Shown here piece by piece: positions 26,221 to 35,761 of a stretch of DNA of 64,000 nt (its first letter is position 1; each line of letters begins with the position of its first letter). The notes beneath the pieces were generated by a model. The model had not been told where the DNA came from and made no database searches. It worked only from the letters and a program-made list of their open reading frames with translations. Made by a program: the position numbers and the translations under genes. The stretch is from Candidatus Nitrosoglobus terrae. Its GTDB lineage: Bacteria > Pseudomonadota > Gammaproteobacteria > Nitrosococcales > Nitrosococcaceae. The stretch is taken from positions 930,001 through 994,000 of the forward strand of contig NZ_AP014836.1 in NCBI RefSeq assembly GCF_002356115.1, read 5' to 3'.

Positions 26221-27201
26221 TTAGAAAGGGTTAAAGGTTTTGCTCATTGCCAACTGAGCACGGGATAGAAATTTTTCACTCAGGGTTTTTTTAATACTGT
26301 AGTTTATCTCATAGAGATCGGCTGTTTGACTGGCCGCAAACAGATAATCATCGCTTGTTTTAAGATCATCCACCAGATTCAAATCCTTAGCTTGAGTAGC
26401 GTGCCAATATTGACCTGTCCCTGCTTGGGTGATATCTACTTGGGGGCGGTAGTGAGTAATACATTCTTTGAATAACCGGTGAATATCGTCTACCTGCGCT
26501 TGTGCTCGCTGACGATCAGCATCGGTATTATTCCCAAATATGGTCAGCGTACGCTTTAATTCACCGGCTTTAATTTGCTCAAAATCTACCCCGTGTTTAT
26601 CTAATAAGCGGTGAAAATTAGGCAATTGCACTAACGCCCCAATAGAGCCAATAATGGCAAATGGAGCGGCAATAATGCGGTTTCCAACGCAGGCCATCAT
26701 GTAACCCCCGCTTGCCGCTATTTTATCCACTAAGATAGTCAAAGGAATATGCCTTTCCCTAATGCGGCTAAGTTGGGAAGTGGCTAATCCATGTTCGTGG
26801 ACTAAACCGCCCGCATTTTCTAGTCGCAGCAACACCTCATCCTCAGCAGTGGCTACGCTCAGTACCGCCGTAATTTCTTCTCGTAATGATTCAACCGCTG
26901 TGGCTCTGATATCGCCCTGAAAATTAAGAATAAAAATCCGTTTACGCTGTTTTTCTTGTTTTTTCTTTTGGGCTTTTTCTGCTTTCAGTTTTTTTATAAA
27001 TGCTTTTTTAGCCATTAGCTGCATATTCAGTATTTGGCTCAGCTGCTCATAATAGCTGTTAAGGTGCTTAACCTCTAATTTATCCGTAGCCCGGATTTTA
27101 GATTTTAACAAAACGATTAACCCTATCGTGATCAATCCTAACAGCAGGATAGTCAGGGTTTTGGCTAAAAAAAGTCCATATTCAAGCAGGAATTCATTCA
27201 T
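26221..27201 (-). CDS. sohB: SohB-type inner-membrane serine protease (S49 family)
   Basis: The 326-residue protein has one N-terminal membrane helix (about 10-30), a Lys/Gln-rich basic region (KKLKAEKAQKKKQEKQRKR) and an S49 protease domain. The catalytic Ser is in DKIAASGGYMMAC (about 165) and the Lys in IKAGELKR (about 215). These match SohB, which is related to SppA signal peptide peptidase. It is expected to clip membrane or periplasmic peptides. The gene is single, on the minus strand, with divergent debris downstream. Confidence 0.92.
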   Translation of the reverse strand: MNEFLLEYGLFLAKTLTILLLGLITIGLIVLLKSKIRATDKLEVKHLNSYYEQLSQILNMQLMAKKAFIKKLKAEKAQKKKQEKQRKRIFILNFQGDIRATAVESLREEITAVLSVATAEDEVLLRLENAGGLVHEHGLATSQLSRIRERHIPLTILVDKIAASGGYMMACVGNRIIAAPFAIIGSIGALVQLPNFHRLLDKHGVDFEQIKAGELKRTLTIFGNNTDADRQRAQAQVDDIHRLFKECITHYRPQVDITQAGTGQYWHATQAKDLNLVDDLKTSDDYLFAASQTADLYEINYSIKKTLSEKFLSRAQLAMSKTFNPF

Positions 27202-27258
27202 AAGCGAGTGGGTATTTATTTATATTCATATTGGCTGTTTATCTTATAACTAATTCTA

Positions 27259-27846
27259 TCATTGACTGAGGGGAGTGACTTGATTTTTATTCACTCTCAA
27301 ACGATGACGATGCTGAGCTAGATAAGGCTGATGTTGGGGTTCGATCCAGCGTAACTCCATGCCTGGCATAATACCCAGTGGGAATAAATCTACTTCTGCT
27401 AAGGCTGGGGCAATGAGCATCCTACCCTGTTCATCAAAGCTTATTAAAAAACGATCAAATAATGCATCCAGATTAGCCATCAGCAACAAACCATTAAATA
27501 CATCTAATCGTTCAGCATCCGTGACACACTCCGCCCATGGTTTGGCATGGTTGGCACGTAATACCTCTGGGATATTTACACCGGTGACGGCGCAAGCACC
27601 GCCCCAATACTCAAGCATCGCCTCACAAAATTTATCTTGCCCCACTCGCTGAGATACCCAGCGCTCCACTGCTATACCCTGCAACGTATCAGACTTCATC
27701 CGACATACGCAGCGCCTGAGAGTGAGCCGCAGCGCGGCGCAAAAACCGATGCGGATGGCTTCATCATCGCACATAAAATGCTCTGCTGTATCCTGAGCAA
27801 ATTCACGCTGTAACGCTGGCAACACACCAGCCGGTGCCCGTACCAA
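27259..27846 (-). CDS. HNH endonuclease family protein, probably 5'-truncated
   Basis: The 195-residue C-terminal HNH domain shows ACAVTGV, LRANHAKPWAE, RLDVFNGLLLMANLDALFD and FDEQGRMLI, typical of restriction-like HNH endonucleases that follow the pattern CAVTG...HxKPW. The frame is open without stop upstream to about 27973 (HLTILESEHFHRLQYCAEL follows) but has no ATG. The only nearby start is TTG at 27846 without a ribosome site. The piece is thus likely a 5'-truncated gene. Its DNA looks GC-richer than its neighbours, which suggests acquisition. Activity is doubtful. Confidence 0.6.
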   Translation of the reverse strand: MVRAPAGVLPALQREFAQDTAEHFMCDDEAIRIGFCAALRLTLRRCVCRMKSDTLQGIAVERWVSQRVGQDKFCEAMLEYWGGACAVTGVNIPEVLRANHAKPWAECVTDAERLDVFNGLLLMANLDALFDRFLISFDEQGRMLIAPALAEVDLFPLGIMPGMELRWIEPQHQPYLAQHRHRLRVNKNQVTPLSQ

Positions 27847-28004
27847 CTCAGCACAATATTGTAGCCGGTGAAAGTGTTCGCTTTCGAGAATAGTAAGGTG
27901 TCGTAAATCAGAAGAGTTGATATAAAAACAGGAAATGTAATCGCTTTGATATGAAAATTTGTGCGTGAAATATTATCGTGACAGGTTGTAAAAGGCTATT
28001 TACA

Positions 28005-29072
28005 TTAAAGCTCACGATACATTCGCCTTGGATTTAAGATGCCGTGGGGATCAAAGGCTTGTTTTAGTCGTTGATGTAAGATCATTAAATGATGAGGCAA
28101 AGGATGAAAGACTTCACCAGCTCGATCTCCGCCCCGAAAGAGGGTGGCATGGCCATTAAGCTTTTCGGCAGTCGCGTATATTAATTCAGCGGTTAACTCA
28201 TCAGGGTAAAACCAGCGTTGCGCTCCGCCCCAATCAATCATCCATTTTCCTGGCAGATTAATAGGGGGTGTTGCGGCAGGGACGGACCAGCGCCACAGGG
28301 GTTTTGTATTTTGCTGGAAAAACTTATGAGTGAGATCTCTTATCTGTTCCCAAAAACTAGGTTCGCTGTTAATTTCATCCCCTCCAATGTTTCGGCGCGC
28401 AGATTGAATAGCTTCCTCAGACCCTGATAGACGTACATAAAGCCGCTTTCCATCAAAGGTACAAGCTGAAAGCGGAAGACGCTGAGTCATCCAAGTATTA
28501 AATAGCTTGATAGCGTTATCCTCACTCTGTTCTTGGGAGAGGGTGATTTCTCCAGTTGAGTGGGGTAGAACCTTCAGCGAAATCTCTAATAAAACACCTA
28601 GCGTACCTAGGCTGCCTGCCATGAGGCGGGAAACATCATAGCCCGCTACATTTTTCATAACCTGCCCACCGAAATGCAATTTTTGTCCTTTACCGTTAAT
28701 TATCTGTACCCCTAATATCGTATCGCGTATCGCGCCAGCATAGGGTCGTCGTGGGCCGGAAATTCCGCTGGCTACTGCACCGCCTAAGGTGGCGTTAGTG
28801 CCAAAATAAGGAGGTTCAAAAGCAAGCATTTGCCCCTGATCGGCCAATAGCGGTTCAATGATGGCTAAAGGGGTGCCCGCTCGGGCAGTGAGAACAAGCT
28901 CCGCAGGCTCATAGTCAATGATACCTTGGTGTTTACTTATGTCTAGGGCGGTAGCATTGAGCTGGCGGCCATAGAAAGCTTTAGTATTGCCTCCTACAAT
29001 ACATAGAGGAGTTTTTTTGTCACTGGCAGTGAAAATGGCCTCTTGAATAACCTGGCTATAGTCAGTATTCAT
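28005..29072 (-). CDS. glcE: Glycolate oxidase FAD-binding subunit
   Basis: The 355-residue protein with an FAD_binding_4 (PCMH-type) domain is the GlcE subunit that works with GlcD and GlcF. Visible motifs are VGGNTKAFYGR, LTARAGTPLAIIE, FGTNATLGGAVASGISGPRRPYAGAIRD, MKNVAGYDVSRLMAGSLGTLGVLLEISLKV and the C-terminal FDPHGILNPRRMY. It is a single gene here, separated from glcF by 17.5 kb. It likely takes part in photorespiration-like glycolate salvage in an autotroph. Confidence 0.95.
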   Translation of the reverse strand: MNTDYSQVIQEAIFTASDKKTPLCIVGGNTKAFYGRQLNATALDISKHQGIIDYEPAELVLTARAGTPLAIIEPLLADQGQMLAFEPPYFGTNATLGGAVASGISGPRRPYAGAIRDTILGVQIINGKGQKLHFGGQVMKNVAGYDVSRLMAGSLGTLGVLLEISLKVLPHSTGEITLSQEQSEDNAIKLFNTWMTQRLPLSACTFDGKRLYVRLSGSEEAIQSARRNIGGDEINSEPSFWEQIRDLTHKFFQQNTKPLWRWSVPAATPPINLPGKWMIDWGGAQRWFYPDELTAELIYATAEKLNGHATLFRGGDRAGEVFHPLPHHLMILHQRLKQAFDPHGILNPRRMYREL

Positions 29073-29388
29073 ACTAATGCTACCTGTTCAATAATAATCG
29101 GAGCCGACGGTTTACGCTTCGTGACCGGCTAACCTGTATCGGTTAGCCTGAATTCATCCCTGAATTCTCGCTTGCTATGTTTTTCTTGCTTCATCCTAGC
29201 TCTTATTCCCATTTAGCTTATACTTCTGGTTTATGTGCCAATCCACAAGTTTCAATTCCCGTGCTCCTCATGCCTAGAACGGACCACAGCTAATTCGTCT
29301 TGCCTTGAGTGGCTTCAGCGAATCCCAATCGTGCTTTTTAATGATAAGGCCATAGGCGAGAGAGTTCGGTTTCTTACTATTTCATTCT
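29073..29388. other. 316-base intergenic region upstream of glcE with a hairpin and short repeats
   Basis: It contains the hairpin GGCTAACC-TGTATC-GGTTAGCC (29127-29148) and a 9-base direct repeat CCTGAATTC at 29147-29155 and 29159-29167. The rest is plain with no gene I can support. An open frame at 29235-29459 overlaps the cupin gene antisense and shows no family features. Confidence 0.5.
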
Positions 29389-29787
29389 TCAGGCAAGGTA
29401 TTCTTCATCTGTTACCTTCTCAAGCCAATCGGCAAAATTGCCGTCTAATCCTTCTGTAATTGCAATATGGCTCATGCCGGTAGTCGGCGTTGCGCCGTGC
29501 CAATGCTTTTTCCTACATTGGCAGGAAACAACGTCACCGGGGCGAATTTCAACTTTTGGATCACCTTCGCATTGTGTCCATCCCATGCCAGACATCACAA
29601 TGAGATTCTGCCCAAACGGGTGCGTGTGCCATGCTGACCTTGCGCTTGGCTCGAAAGTCACCAGTGCACCACTAACGCGGCTATTTTCAAGGGGCGGAAA
29701 GTACGTTTCAATCCAGACATTTCCAGTGAAATACTCTTCAGGCCCTTTCGTGTAAGGGCGGGAACCGGCTTTACGAATAATTTGCAT
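29389..29787 (-). CDS. Cupin-domain protein
   Basis: This 132-residue single-domain cupin has the two signature motifs: WHTHPFGQNLIVMSGMG (metal His residues and Glu/Gln region) and PGDVVSCQCRKKHWHGATP. Similar proteins (DUF of the (R)-mandelonitrile lyase-like cupin group) are often encoded next to AhpD-like carboxymuconolactone decarboxylase family proteins, as here. The substrate is unknown. The DNA appears GC-richer than surrounding genes, so lateral gain is possible. Confidence 0.85.
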   Translation of the reverse strand: MQIIRKAGSRPYTKGPEEYFTGNVWIETYFPPLENSRVSGALVTFEPSARSAWHTHPFGQNLIVMSGMGWTQCEGDPKVEIRPGDVVSCQCRKKHWHGATPTTGMSHIAITEGLDGNFADWLEKVTDEEYLA

Positions 29788-29905
29788 GTATATTTCTCCA
29801 TTGAGTTTTATGAATGTAAATATTTGATTTAATTAACATTATACAATTTTGTCTGCACCATAGATTGGTGAAGTACTTCAGTTCTAGTCTACTAGGCCCT
29901 CATCC

Positions 29906-30226
29906 TCAAACCTCTTCGAACACCTTCCGCGTGATCGTGAGTGCGGTCATCGCAGGCGGCCAGCCTGCGTAGAAGGCGAGATGCGTAATCGTGGCAATGA
30001 TTTCTTCGCGAGTAATGCCATTCTCAAGGGCCTTTTTCAGGTGGAATGGCAGCTCGTTGACGCGATAGAGAGAGATTAGGCTCGTGATCGTGACGAGGCT
30101 ACGGTCACGGGGAGACAAGGCTGAATTTTCCCAGACATCTCTAAAAAGTACTTTATCGGTGATTTCTGCTAGATGTGGCGCGATATCACCAAAGCTGTTT
30201 CGGGCATTTTGCGGCTCTTCTTTCAT
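29906..30226 (-). CDS. Carboxymuconolactone decarboxylase (AhpD-like) family protein
   Basis: This 106-residue helical protein is of the CMD/AhpD family: DRSLVTITSLISLYRVNELPFHLKKALENGITREEIIATITHLAFYAGWPPAM. The usual AhpD CxxC pair is absent, so it is not a peroxiredoxin reductase of the AhpD kind. It lies 118 bases upstream of the cupin gene on the same strand, a common pairing of unknown metabolic purpose. Confidence 0.85.
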   Translation of the reverse strand: MKEEPQNARNSFGDIAPHLAEITDKVLFRDVWENSALSPRDRSLVTITSLISLYRVNELPFHLKKALENGITREEIIATITHLAFYAGWPPAMTALTITRKVFEEV

Positions 30227-30376
30227 TTCGTTTTCCTCTTTTGGCGTACACTGTTCGGATTTTAAGTTAAAAGTACCAAACGCTATTAATTGAGCATAAT
30301 GCTGTGTCTTGATAAAGAGGTAGAAAATTGCTTAAATTTCGTTACTAAAGTAGTACTTCCTGTCATATGAGAGGGT

Positions 30377-30393
30377 AGTCATTTGGTTAACGG
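30377..30393. repeat. Second copy of the 17-base repeat
   Basis: AGTCATTTGGTTAACGG is identical to 26134-26150. It lies in the upstream region of the lipoprotein gene at 30465. That upstream region (about 30365-30463) also matches the region before the paralogue at 25504 (about 25405-25503). Confidence 0.9.
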
Positions 30394-30464
30394 GCGAGCA
30401 ACGAATGCTGATAATAGCAGATTGCTTAATCTATAATTTAATAATAGCGATGAGTTAAAAATCC

Positions 30465-31010
30465 ATGAAACATATTATGCATTGCTCTACGGTGAGGTTA
30501 CGTTTGTTCATCTTAGGTTTTATTGCTGTAGTTGCCTGTACCGCCTGTAGTGAATCCGGAAAATCAACGAGTAGCCCTACACCGACAAAATTATCAGGGG
30601 CTATTTCTGATGAAAATGGCCCTATTAGAGTTGCTAAGCTTAGTGCTACCGATAGTCAAGGGGTGGTGCGCGCAACTGCAAGTCTTAACGGAGAGCAGCG
30701 TTATAATCTAGAGTTACCTGTAGAAACCGTCTACCCAGTCATTATTTCAGCCACTTACCTGCACGCTGCTAAAGCGGCTGAGTCCAAAGAAGGGGCACCC
30801 GCTGCAGAAGAGTCCCATGAGGCAGAACTAAGAACTGTCGTTTTAGAACCCGGTAGCTCTATTGTTGATATTAGCTTGAGATCCACTCAAATCGTCGATA
30901 TAGCCCGTGCTCGGGGTGGGTTTACTCCCGAAAATCTTGCTCATGCCTCTGCTGCTGCGCTTAACTTAGGCGCTGGTGGAGGGTCCGGAGGCGGCCATGA
31001 AGGTCATTAA
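30465..31010 (+). CDS. Predicted small lipoprotein of unknown function
   Basis: The 181-residue protein has a lipoprotein signal: LFILGFIAVVACTAC, with the lipobox around Cys residues 25/28. The body is shared with the 25504-26058 gene, including ISDENGPIRVAKLSATDSQGVVRATASLNGEQ and the C-terminal STQIVDIARARGGFTPENLAHASAAALNL. It ends in a His/Gly-rich tail (GGGSGGGHEGH) that could bind metal ions. Function is unknown. It is followed by a hairpin and then dnaE. Confidence 0.8.
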   Translation: MKHIMHCSTVRLRLFILGFIAVVACTACSESGKSTSSPTPTKLSGAISDENGPIRVAKLSATDSQGVVRATASLNGEQRYNLELPVETVYPVIISATYLHAAKAAESKEGAPAAEESHEAELRTVVLEPGSSIVDISLRSTQIVDIARARGGFTPENLAHASAAALNLGAGGGSGGGHEGH

Positions 31011-31068
31011 TGTTCGGCAAGTTTTACTAATAACGGGTATTGAGTACTACTCACTTTAAAAGGAAATT

Positions 31069-31108
31069 GGGCGAGGTAGGCTAGCAAAAAATGTTGACTC
31101 TCCTCGCC
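31069..31108 (+). terminator. Hairpin after the 30465 gene
   Basis: GGCGAGG (31070-31076) pairs with CCTCGCC (31102-31108). This is the counterpart of the hairpin at 26094-26133, which shows that the duplication included the 3' flank of the gene. Confidence 0.7.
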
Positions 31109-31236
31109 AAACTTAAATGCCAATCTCTCATTTTTTCTATCTTCAGCTTTATAGCTAGATATTATTAGGTCTTGTAGCCAGATCGGCCATCATCCGCTAG
31201 ATTAACAGCTGTTAATCTATAACAATTAGATTATTT

Positions 31237-34200
31237 ATGGATCCATCCTTCGTTCATCTTCGCTTGCATACTGAGTACTCTATAGTCGATAGCTTGGTGC
31301 GTATTCGACCTTTAGTTCAGGCTGTAAAAGAGGCTGGGATGCCAGCCGTAGCCATCACTGATCAGAGCAATGTGTTTGCAATGATTAAATTTTACCGAGC
31401 TGCTCAGGCTGCCGGTATTAAACCTATTATTGGGGCTGATGTGCTATTAGCGGATTCAATGGGGGGTAATCAAGTGAGCCGCTGCACATTCCTCTGCCAA
31501 AATGAGGTAGGTTATCGTAATTTATCCTGCTTGCTTTCCCGTGCCTATAGTGAAGGTCAAATTAAGGATTCTCCCCGGCTACAATGGGATTGGCTGCTGG
31601 ATCAGAGTGATGGGTTGATTGTTTTATCGGGAGGTCGAGAAGGTAATGTAGGCCAAGCTTTACTCGCAGGTAAAAATGTTCAAGCTAGACAATTAGTGGA
31701 TCGTTGGCAAGCGCTTTTTCCAAGCCGTTATTACTTAGAATTACAACGTACGGGTAGAGAAGATGAGGATACCTACCTGCACTTAGCAATAAAACTGGCA
31801 GCAACAGATATACCTGTCATTGCGACGAACGATGTTCGTTTTCTTCATTTGCAAGATTTCGAAGCCCATGAGGCCCGAGTCTGCATCCATGAAGGGCGAA
31901 ATTTGAATGACCCAAATCGCATACGTCGCTATAGTGAGCAGCAATATCTACGAACCCCATCAGAAATGGCTGCGTTATTTGCAGATCTACCTGAGGCATT
32001 AGAAAATACGGTAGAAGTTGCTAAGCGCTGTAATCTTAATCTTACTTTGGGAGCGTGCCATCTTCCAGATTTTCCAGTGCCAGAAGGTGTGGATATTGGA
32101 GAATTTCTGAAGGCTGAAGCGCTTCGGGGATTGGAACAGCGGCTAGTAAAACTTTACCCCAATGAAATAGAACGAGAAACTCAGCGGCAAACCTATACTG
32201 ATCGGCTTTCAGAGGAGTTGACTGTTATTAATCAGATGGGTTTCCCTGGGTATTTTCTGATTGTGGCTGATTTTATTCGCTGGGCTAAAGAAAACAAAAT
32301 TCCAGTAGGCCCAGGGCGTGGTTCAGGCGCTGGTTCCCTAGCAGCCTATGCCTTGCAAATTACAGACTTGGATCCATTAGCGTTTGATCTGATCTTTGAA
32401 CGGTTTTTAAATCCTGAGCGGGTGTCTTTACCTGATTTTGATGTTGATTTTTGTATGGAGCGTCGGGATCAGGTAATTGACTATGTCAGTCAGCGCTACG
32501 GTCGAGATCGAGTCTCTCAAATTATTACTTACGGTAGTATGGCTGCCAAAGCTGTGGTACGAGATATAGGCCGAGTCTTAGGGCATCCCTATAACTTTGT
32601 AGATCAGATTGCCAAACTGATTCCCTTTGATCTTAAGATGACCTTAGATAAGGCTTTAGCAGAATCTGAGGGATTACGCCTTCGTTATGAACAAGAGGAA
32701 GAAGTTCGCTTTCTGATTGATCTAGCGAGGAAACTTGAAGGGTTAACACGAAATCCAGGGAAACATGCTGGTGGTGTGGTCATTGCTCCTGATCAGCTGA
32801 CTAAATACGTACCTTATTATTGTGAGCAAGGGGCCAGCGGGGTAGTGACCCAATTTGACAAGGACGACCTAGAAACTGTTGGTTTGGTTAAATTTGATTT
32901 CTTAGGCCTACGTACGCTGACGATTATTGATTGGACCTTACAGGCCATTAATCCACAGAGAATTCAGGTAGGTGATACACCGCTAGATTTGACTTGTTTA
33001 CCGACAGATGATCTAGGGACTTATGCATTGCTAAAACGTTGTGCGACTACGGCAGTGTTTCAATTAGAATCTAGAGGTATGAAGGATTTGATCAAAAGAC
33101 TTCAGCCTGATTGTTTCGAGGATATTATTGCGCTAGTAGCATTGTTTCGGCCTGGCCCCTTACAGTCGGGTATGGTGGATGACTACATTAACCGAAAACA
33201 TGGCCGTGCCAAAGTAGATTACCCCCATCCTGAGTTAGCGCCTATTCTCAAGTCAACCTATGGCGTTATCGTTTATCAAGAGCAAGTGATGCAGATTGCC
33301 CGGATTTTAGCCGGATATACGTTGGGAGGCGCTGATTTGCTGCGCCGAGCCATGGGTAAGAAAAAACCTGAAGAGATGGCAAAACAGCGGGCTATTTTTA
33401 TTGAAGGAGCAAGGGTACGAGGGGTTGAGGAAAAGCTATCGGGATCTATCTTTGATTTGATGGAAAAATTTGCTGAATATGGGTTTAATAAATCCCATTC
33501 AGCGGCCTATGCTTTAGTAGCTTATCAAACGGCTTATCTAAAAACCCATTATCCAGCTGCTTATATGGCGGCTACGCTTTCTGCGGATATGGATAATACA
33601 GAGAAAGTCGTCACCCTTATTGAGGAGTGCCGAAATATGGGCTTAGAGATACTACCCCCGGATGTGAATGAAAGCAGTTATCATTTCTCAGCCCAAGGTA
33701 AGCGCGCTATCCGTTATGGCTTAGGCGCAATTAAGGGAGTAGGCTCTGCGGCTTTAGAAGGGATGATCAAGGAGCGAAAATGCCACGGCCCTTATCAAGA
33801 TCTGTTTGAATTCTGTCGTCGTATTGATTTAAGAAAAATTAACCGACGAGTATTAGAAGCCTTAATTCGAGCAGGTGCTTTAGATTCTCTACAGGCAAAT
33901 CGGGCCACCCTAGAAGGCTCTTTAGAGGTGGCGCTAGCGGTAGCTGAACAGCATTCTCATAATGCATCTTTGGGGCAAAACGATCTATTTGGTTTTGGGT
34001 TAATGCCACAAGATGATCAAATAGGAAGTTACTTGGAAACTGAGGAGTGGAGTGAAGATCATCGATTGGCGTTGGAGAAAGAAATCTTAGGACACTATCT
34101 AAGTGGTCATCCTATTGACTGTTATGAGCAAACCCTTAGACAAATTATTCCGTATCGAATAGCTGAGATCCTTGAGCAGGTCAGTGGTGAGAAAAATTAT

Positions 34201-34713
34201 AGCCAACAAGTGATTATAGCGGGTTTAATAGAAGCTGTACGTACCAGCAAAGCTCGCCAAGGAGGATATAATGGCTTTATTACTGTGGCTGATCAGAGCG
34301 CTCGTTTTGAAGTTAAGGTGTTTGCCGAAGTTTTTAATCGCTATCAGGAATTATTACGGCCGGATTGTATTGTGGTGATTGAGGGTACCTTGGGGTGGGA
34401 TTTCTACACAGATAGTGTGGTGGTAACAGCAGAAAAAATATATAGTTTGGCTGAGGCGTTTGAGATTTTTGCAAAAATACTAGAAATTGAGTTTGATGGT
34501 ACCTATGGGGGAGAGGAGGCAGTTAGAGAATTAGCGCAGATTTTAGCTTTTTTCCGGCAGAAAGATGGATGCCCAGTGGCTATTCATTATCGTAATAAAA
34601 TGGCGAGTGCTCACTTTATGGTAGGTGAAGAATGGCGTATCAAACCTAATGAAGAATTACTATCCCGCCTACAGTCTTTACTAGGAACAGAACATGTGTG
34701 TATAAAATATTAA
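31237..34713 (+). CDS. dnaE: DNA polymerase III subunit alpha
   Basis: This is the replicative polymerase catalytic subunit, 1158 residues, close to E. coli DnaE (1160). An N-terminal PHP domain starts [19 protein letters not shown]. The catalytic aspartates are in [13 protein letters not shown] (about 400), and the palm/finger region has [17 protein letters not shown] helix-hairpin-helix and OB fold follow. QNDLFG near residue 915 is the beta-clamp binding motif. It heads a dense group of core genes on the plus strand with accA 76 bases downstream. Confidence 0.98.
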   Translation: MDPSFVHLRLHTEYSIVDSLVRIRPLVQAVKEAGMPAVAITDQSNVFAMIKFYRAAQAAGIKPIIGADVLLADSMGGNQVSRCTFLCQNEVGYRNLSCLLSRAYSEGQIKDSPRLQWDWLLDQSDGLIVLSGGREGNVGQALLAGKNVQARQLVDRWQALFPSRYYLELQRTGREDEDTYLHLAIKLAATDIPVIATNDVRFLHLQDFEAHEARVCIHEGRNLNDPNRIRRYSEQQYLRTPSEMAALFADLPEALENTVEVAKRCNLNLTLGACHLPDFPVPEGVDIGEFLKAEALRGLEQRLVKLYPNEIERETQRQTYTDRLSEELTVINQMGFPGYFLIVADFIRWAKENKIPVGPGRGSGAGSLAAYALQITDLDPLAFDLIFERFLNPERVSLPDFDVDFCMERRDQVIDYVSQRYGRDRVSQIITYGSMAAKAVVRDIGRVLGHPYNFVDQIAKLIPFDLKMTLDKALAESEGLRLRYEQEEEVRFLIDLARKLEGLTRNPGKHAGGVVIAPDQLTKYVPYYCEQGASGVVTQFDKDDLETVGLVKFDFLGLRTLTIIDWTLQAINPQRIQVGDTPLDLTCLPTDDLGTYALLKRCATTAVFQLESRGMKDLIKRLQPDCFEDIIALVALFRPGPLQSGMVDDYINRKHGRAKVDYPHPELAPILKSTYGVIVYQEQVMQIARILAGYTLGGADLLRRAMGKKKPEEMAKQRAIFIEGARVRGVEEKLSGSIFDLMEKFAEYGFNKSHSAAYALVAYQTAYLKTHYPAAYMAATLSADMDNTEKVVTLIEECRNMGLEILPPDVNESSYHFSAQGKRAIRYGLGAIKGVGSAALEGMIKERKCHGPYQDLFEFCRRIDLRKINRRVLEALIRAGALDSLQANRATLEGSLEVALAVAEQHSHNASLGQNDLFGFGLMPQDDQIGSYLETEEWSEDHRLALEKEILGHYLSGHPIDCYEQTLRQIIPYRIAEILEQVSGEKNYSQQVIIAGLIEAVRTSKARQGGYNGFITVADQSARFEVKVFAEVFNRYQELLRPDCIVVIEGTLGWDFYTDSVVVTAEKIYSLAEAFEIFAKILEIEFDGTYGGEEAVRELAQILAFFRQKDGCPVAIHYRNKMASAHFMVGEEWRIKPNEELLSRLQSLLGTEHVCIKY

Positions 34714-34789
34714 CCTATGCCTGTACTCGATAGCTGAGATGGGGAGTGGTTTTCTATTTTTCCTAATGAACTTAATGATACCTAATACG

Positions 34790-35752
34790 ATGAAAATGAA
34801 AACAAGCTTTCTAGATTTTGAGCAACCTATTGCCGAGCTTGAGGCTAAGATTGAGGAATTACGCTTTATAGGTGATGATGCCAAGGTAAATATATCTGAG
34901 GAAATTCAGAAACTTAAATCTAAAAGCAAAGCACTAACTGAATCTATTTTTAGTTCTCTTACTGATTGGCAGATCGTACAGCTTGCCCGACACCCCCAGC
35001 GTCCATACATTTTAGATTATATTGATAGGATATTTACTGATTTTGAGGAACTCCATGGTGATCGCGCTTTTGCGGATGACAAGGCTATTGTGGGTGGCGT
35101 TGCCCGTTTGGAGGGTAAACCAATCGTTGTAATTGGGCATCAAAAGGGGCGGGATACTAAGGAAAAAGTAGCGCGTAACTTCGGTATGCCTCGGCCTGAG
35201 GGTTATCGTAAGGCATTACGACTTATGCAGTTAGCAGAGCGTTTTAAATTACCCGTACTGACTTTTATTGATACCCCCGGAGCCTATCCGGGTATTGATG
35301 CTGAAGAGCGAGGCCAAAGTGAGGCTATTGCCCGTAATCTATATGTGATGGCTGAGCTGAAAACACCGATTATCGCTACGATAATTGGGGAAGGAGGATC
35401 GGGTGGAGCGCTTGCGATTGGAGTTAGCGACCGATTATTTATGCTTGAATACAGCATCTACTCAGTAATTTCTCCAGAAGGTTGCGCCTCTATTCTCTGG
35501 AAGAGCGCGGATAAAGCCCCTGATGCGGCAGAAACCTTAGGTATTACTTCAAAACGATTGAAAGAGTTAGATCTTATTGATCGTATTATAGCTGAGCCTC
35601 TAGGCGGCGCTCATCGAGATTTAGGGGTAATGGCAGAGAAGCTTAAGCGGGATCTAAACGAGCAACTAGGGTATTTAAGCGAGCTGCCTATTGATAAATT
35701 ATTGGAGCAACGGCAACAAAGATTGCGTAATTATGGGCGGTTTCAACAGTAA
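34790..35752 (+). CDS. accA: Acetyl-CoA carboxylase carboxyltransferase subunit alpha
   Basis: AccA forms the carboxyltransferase with AccD, moving carboxyl from biotin to acetyl-CoA in fatty acid synthesis. Typical motifs are [18 protein letters not shown] at the N-terminus, [31 protein letters not shown], and [18 protein letters not shown]-like ([14 protein letters not shown]). The frame opens at 34739 but family alignment starts near [10 protein letters not shown], so I use the ATG at 34790 (34796 is equally possible). The dnaE-accA-tilS order is conserved in gammaproteobacteria. Confidence 0.97.
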   Translation: MKMKTSFLDFEQPIAELEAKIEELRFIGDDAKVNISEEIQKLKSKSKALTESIFSSLTDWQIVQLARHPQRPYILDYIDRIFTDFEELHGDRAFADDKAIVGGVARLEGKPIVVIGHQKGRDTKEKVARNFGMPRPEGYRKALRLMQLAERFKLPVLTFIDTPGAYPGIDAEERGQSEAIARNLYVMAELKTPIIATIIGEGGSGGALAIGVSDRLFMLEYSIYSVISPEGCASILWKSADKAPDAAETLGITSKRLKELDLIDRIIAEPLGGAHRDLGVMAEKLKRDLNEQLGYLSELPIDKLLEQRQQRLRNYGRFQQ

Positions 35753-35761
35753 ATTCCTATT

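Noticed and set aside
29235-29459. Plus-strand open frame of 74 codons
   Set aside because: It overlaps the cupin gene antisense, has no ribosome site or recognisable domain, and its composition is not protein-like.
26134-30393. 17-base direct repeats as attachment sites of an integrated element
   Set aside because: No integrase is present, sohB and glcE inside are core-type genes, and the repeat is part of a longer duplicated lipoprotein upstream region.
34739-34789. N-terminal extension of AccA to the first ATG of the frame
   Set aside because: AccA homologues begin at the [12 protein letters not shown] segment, and the extra 17 residues look like untranslated leader.
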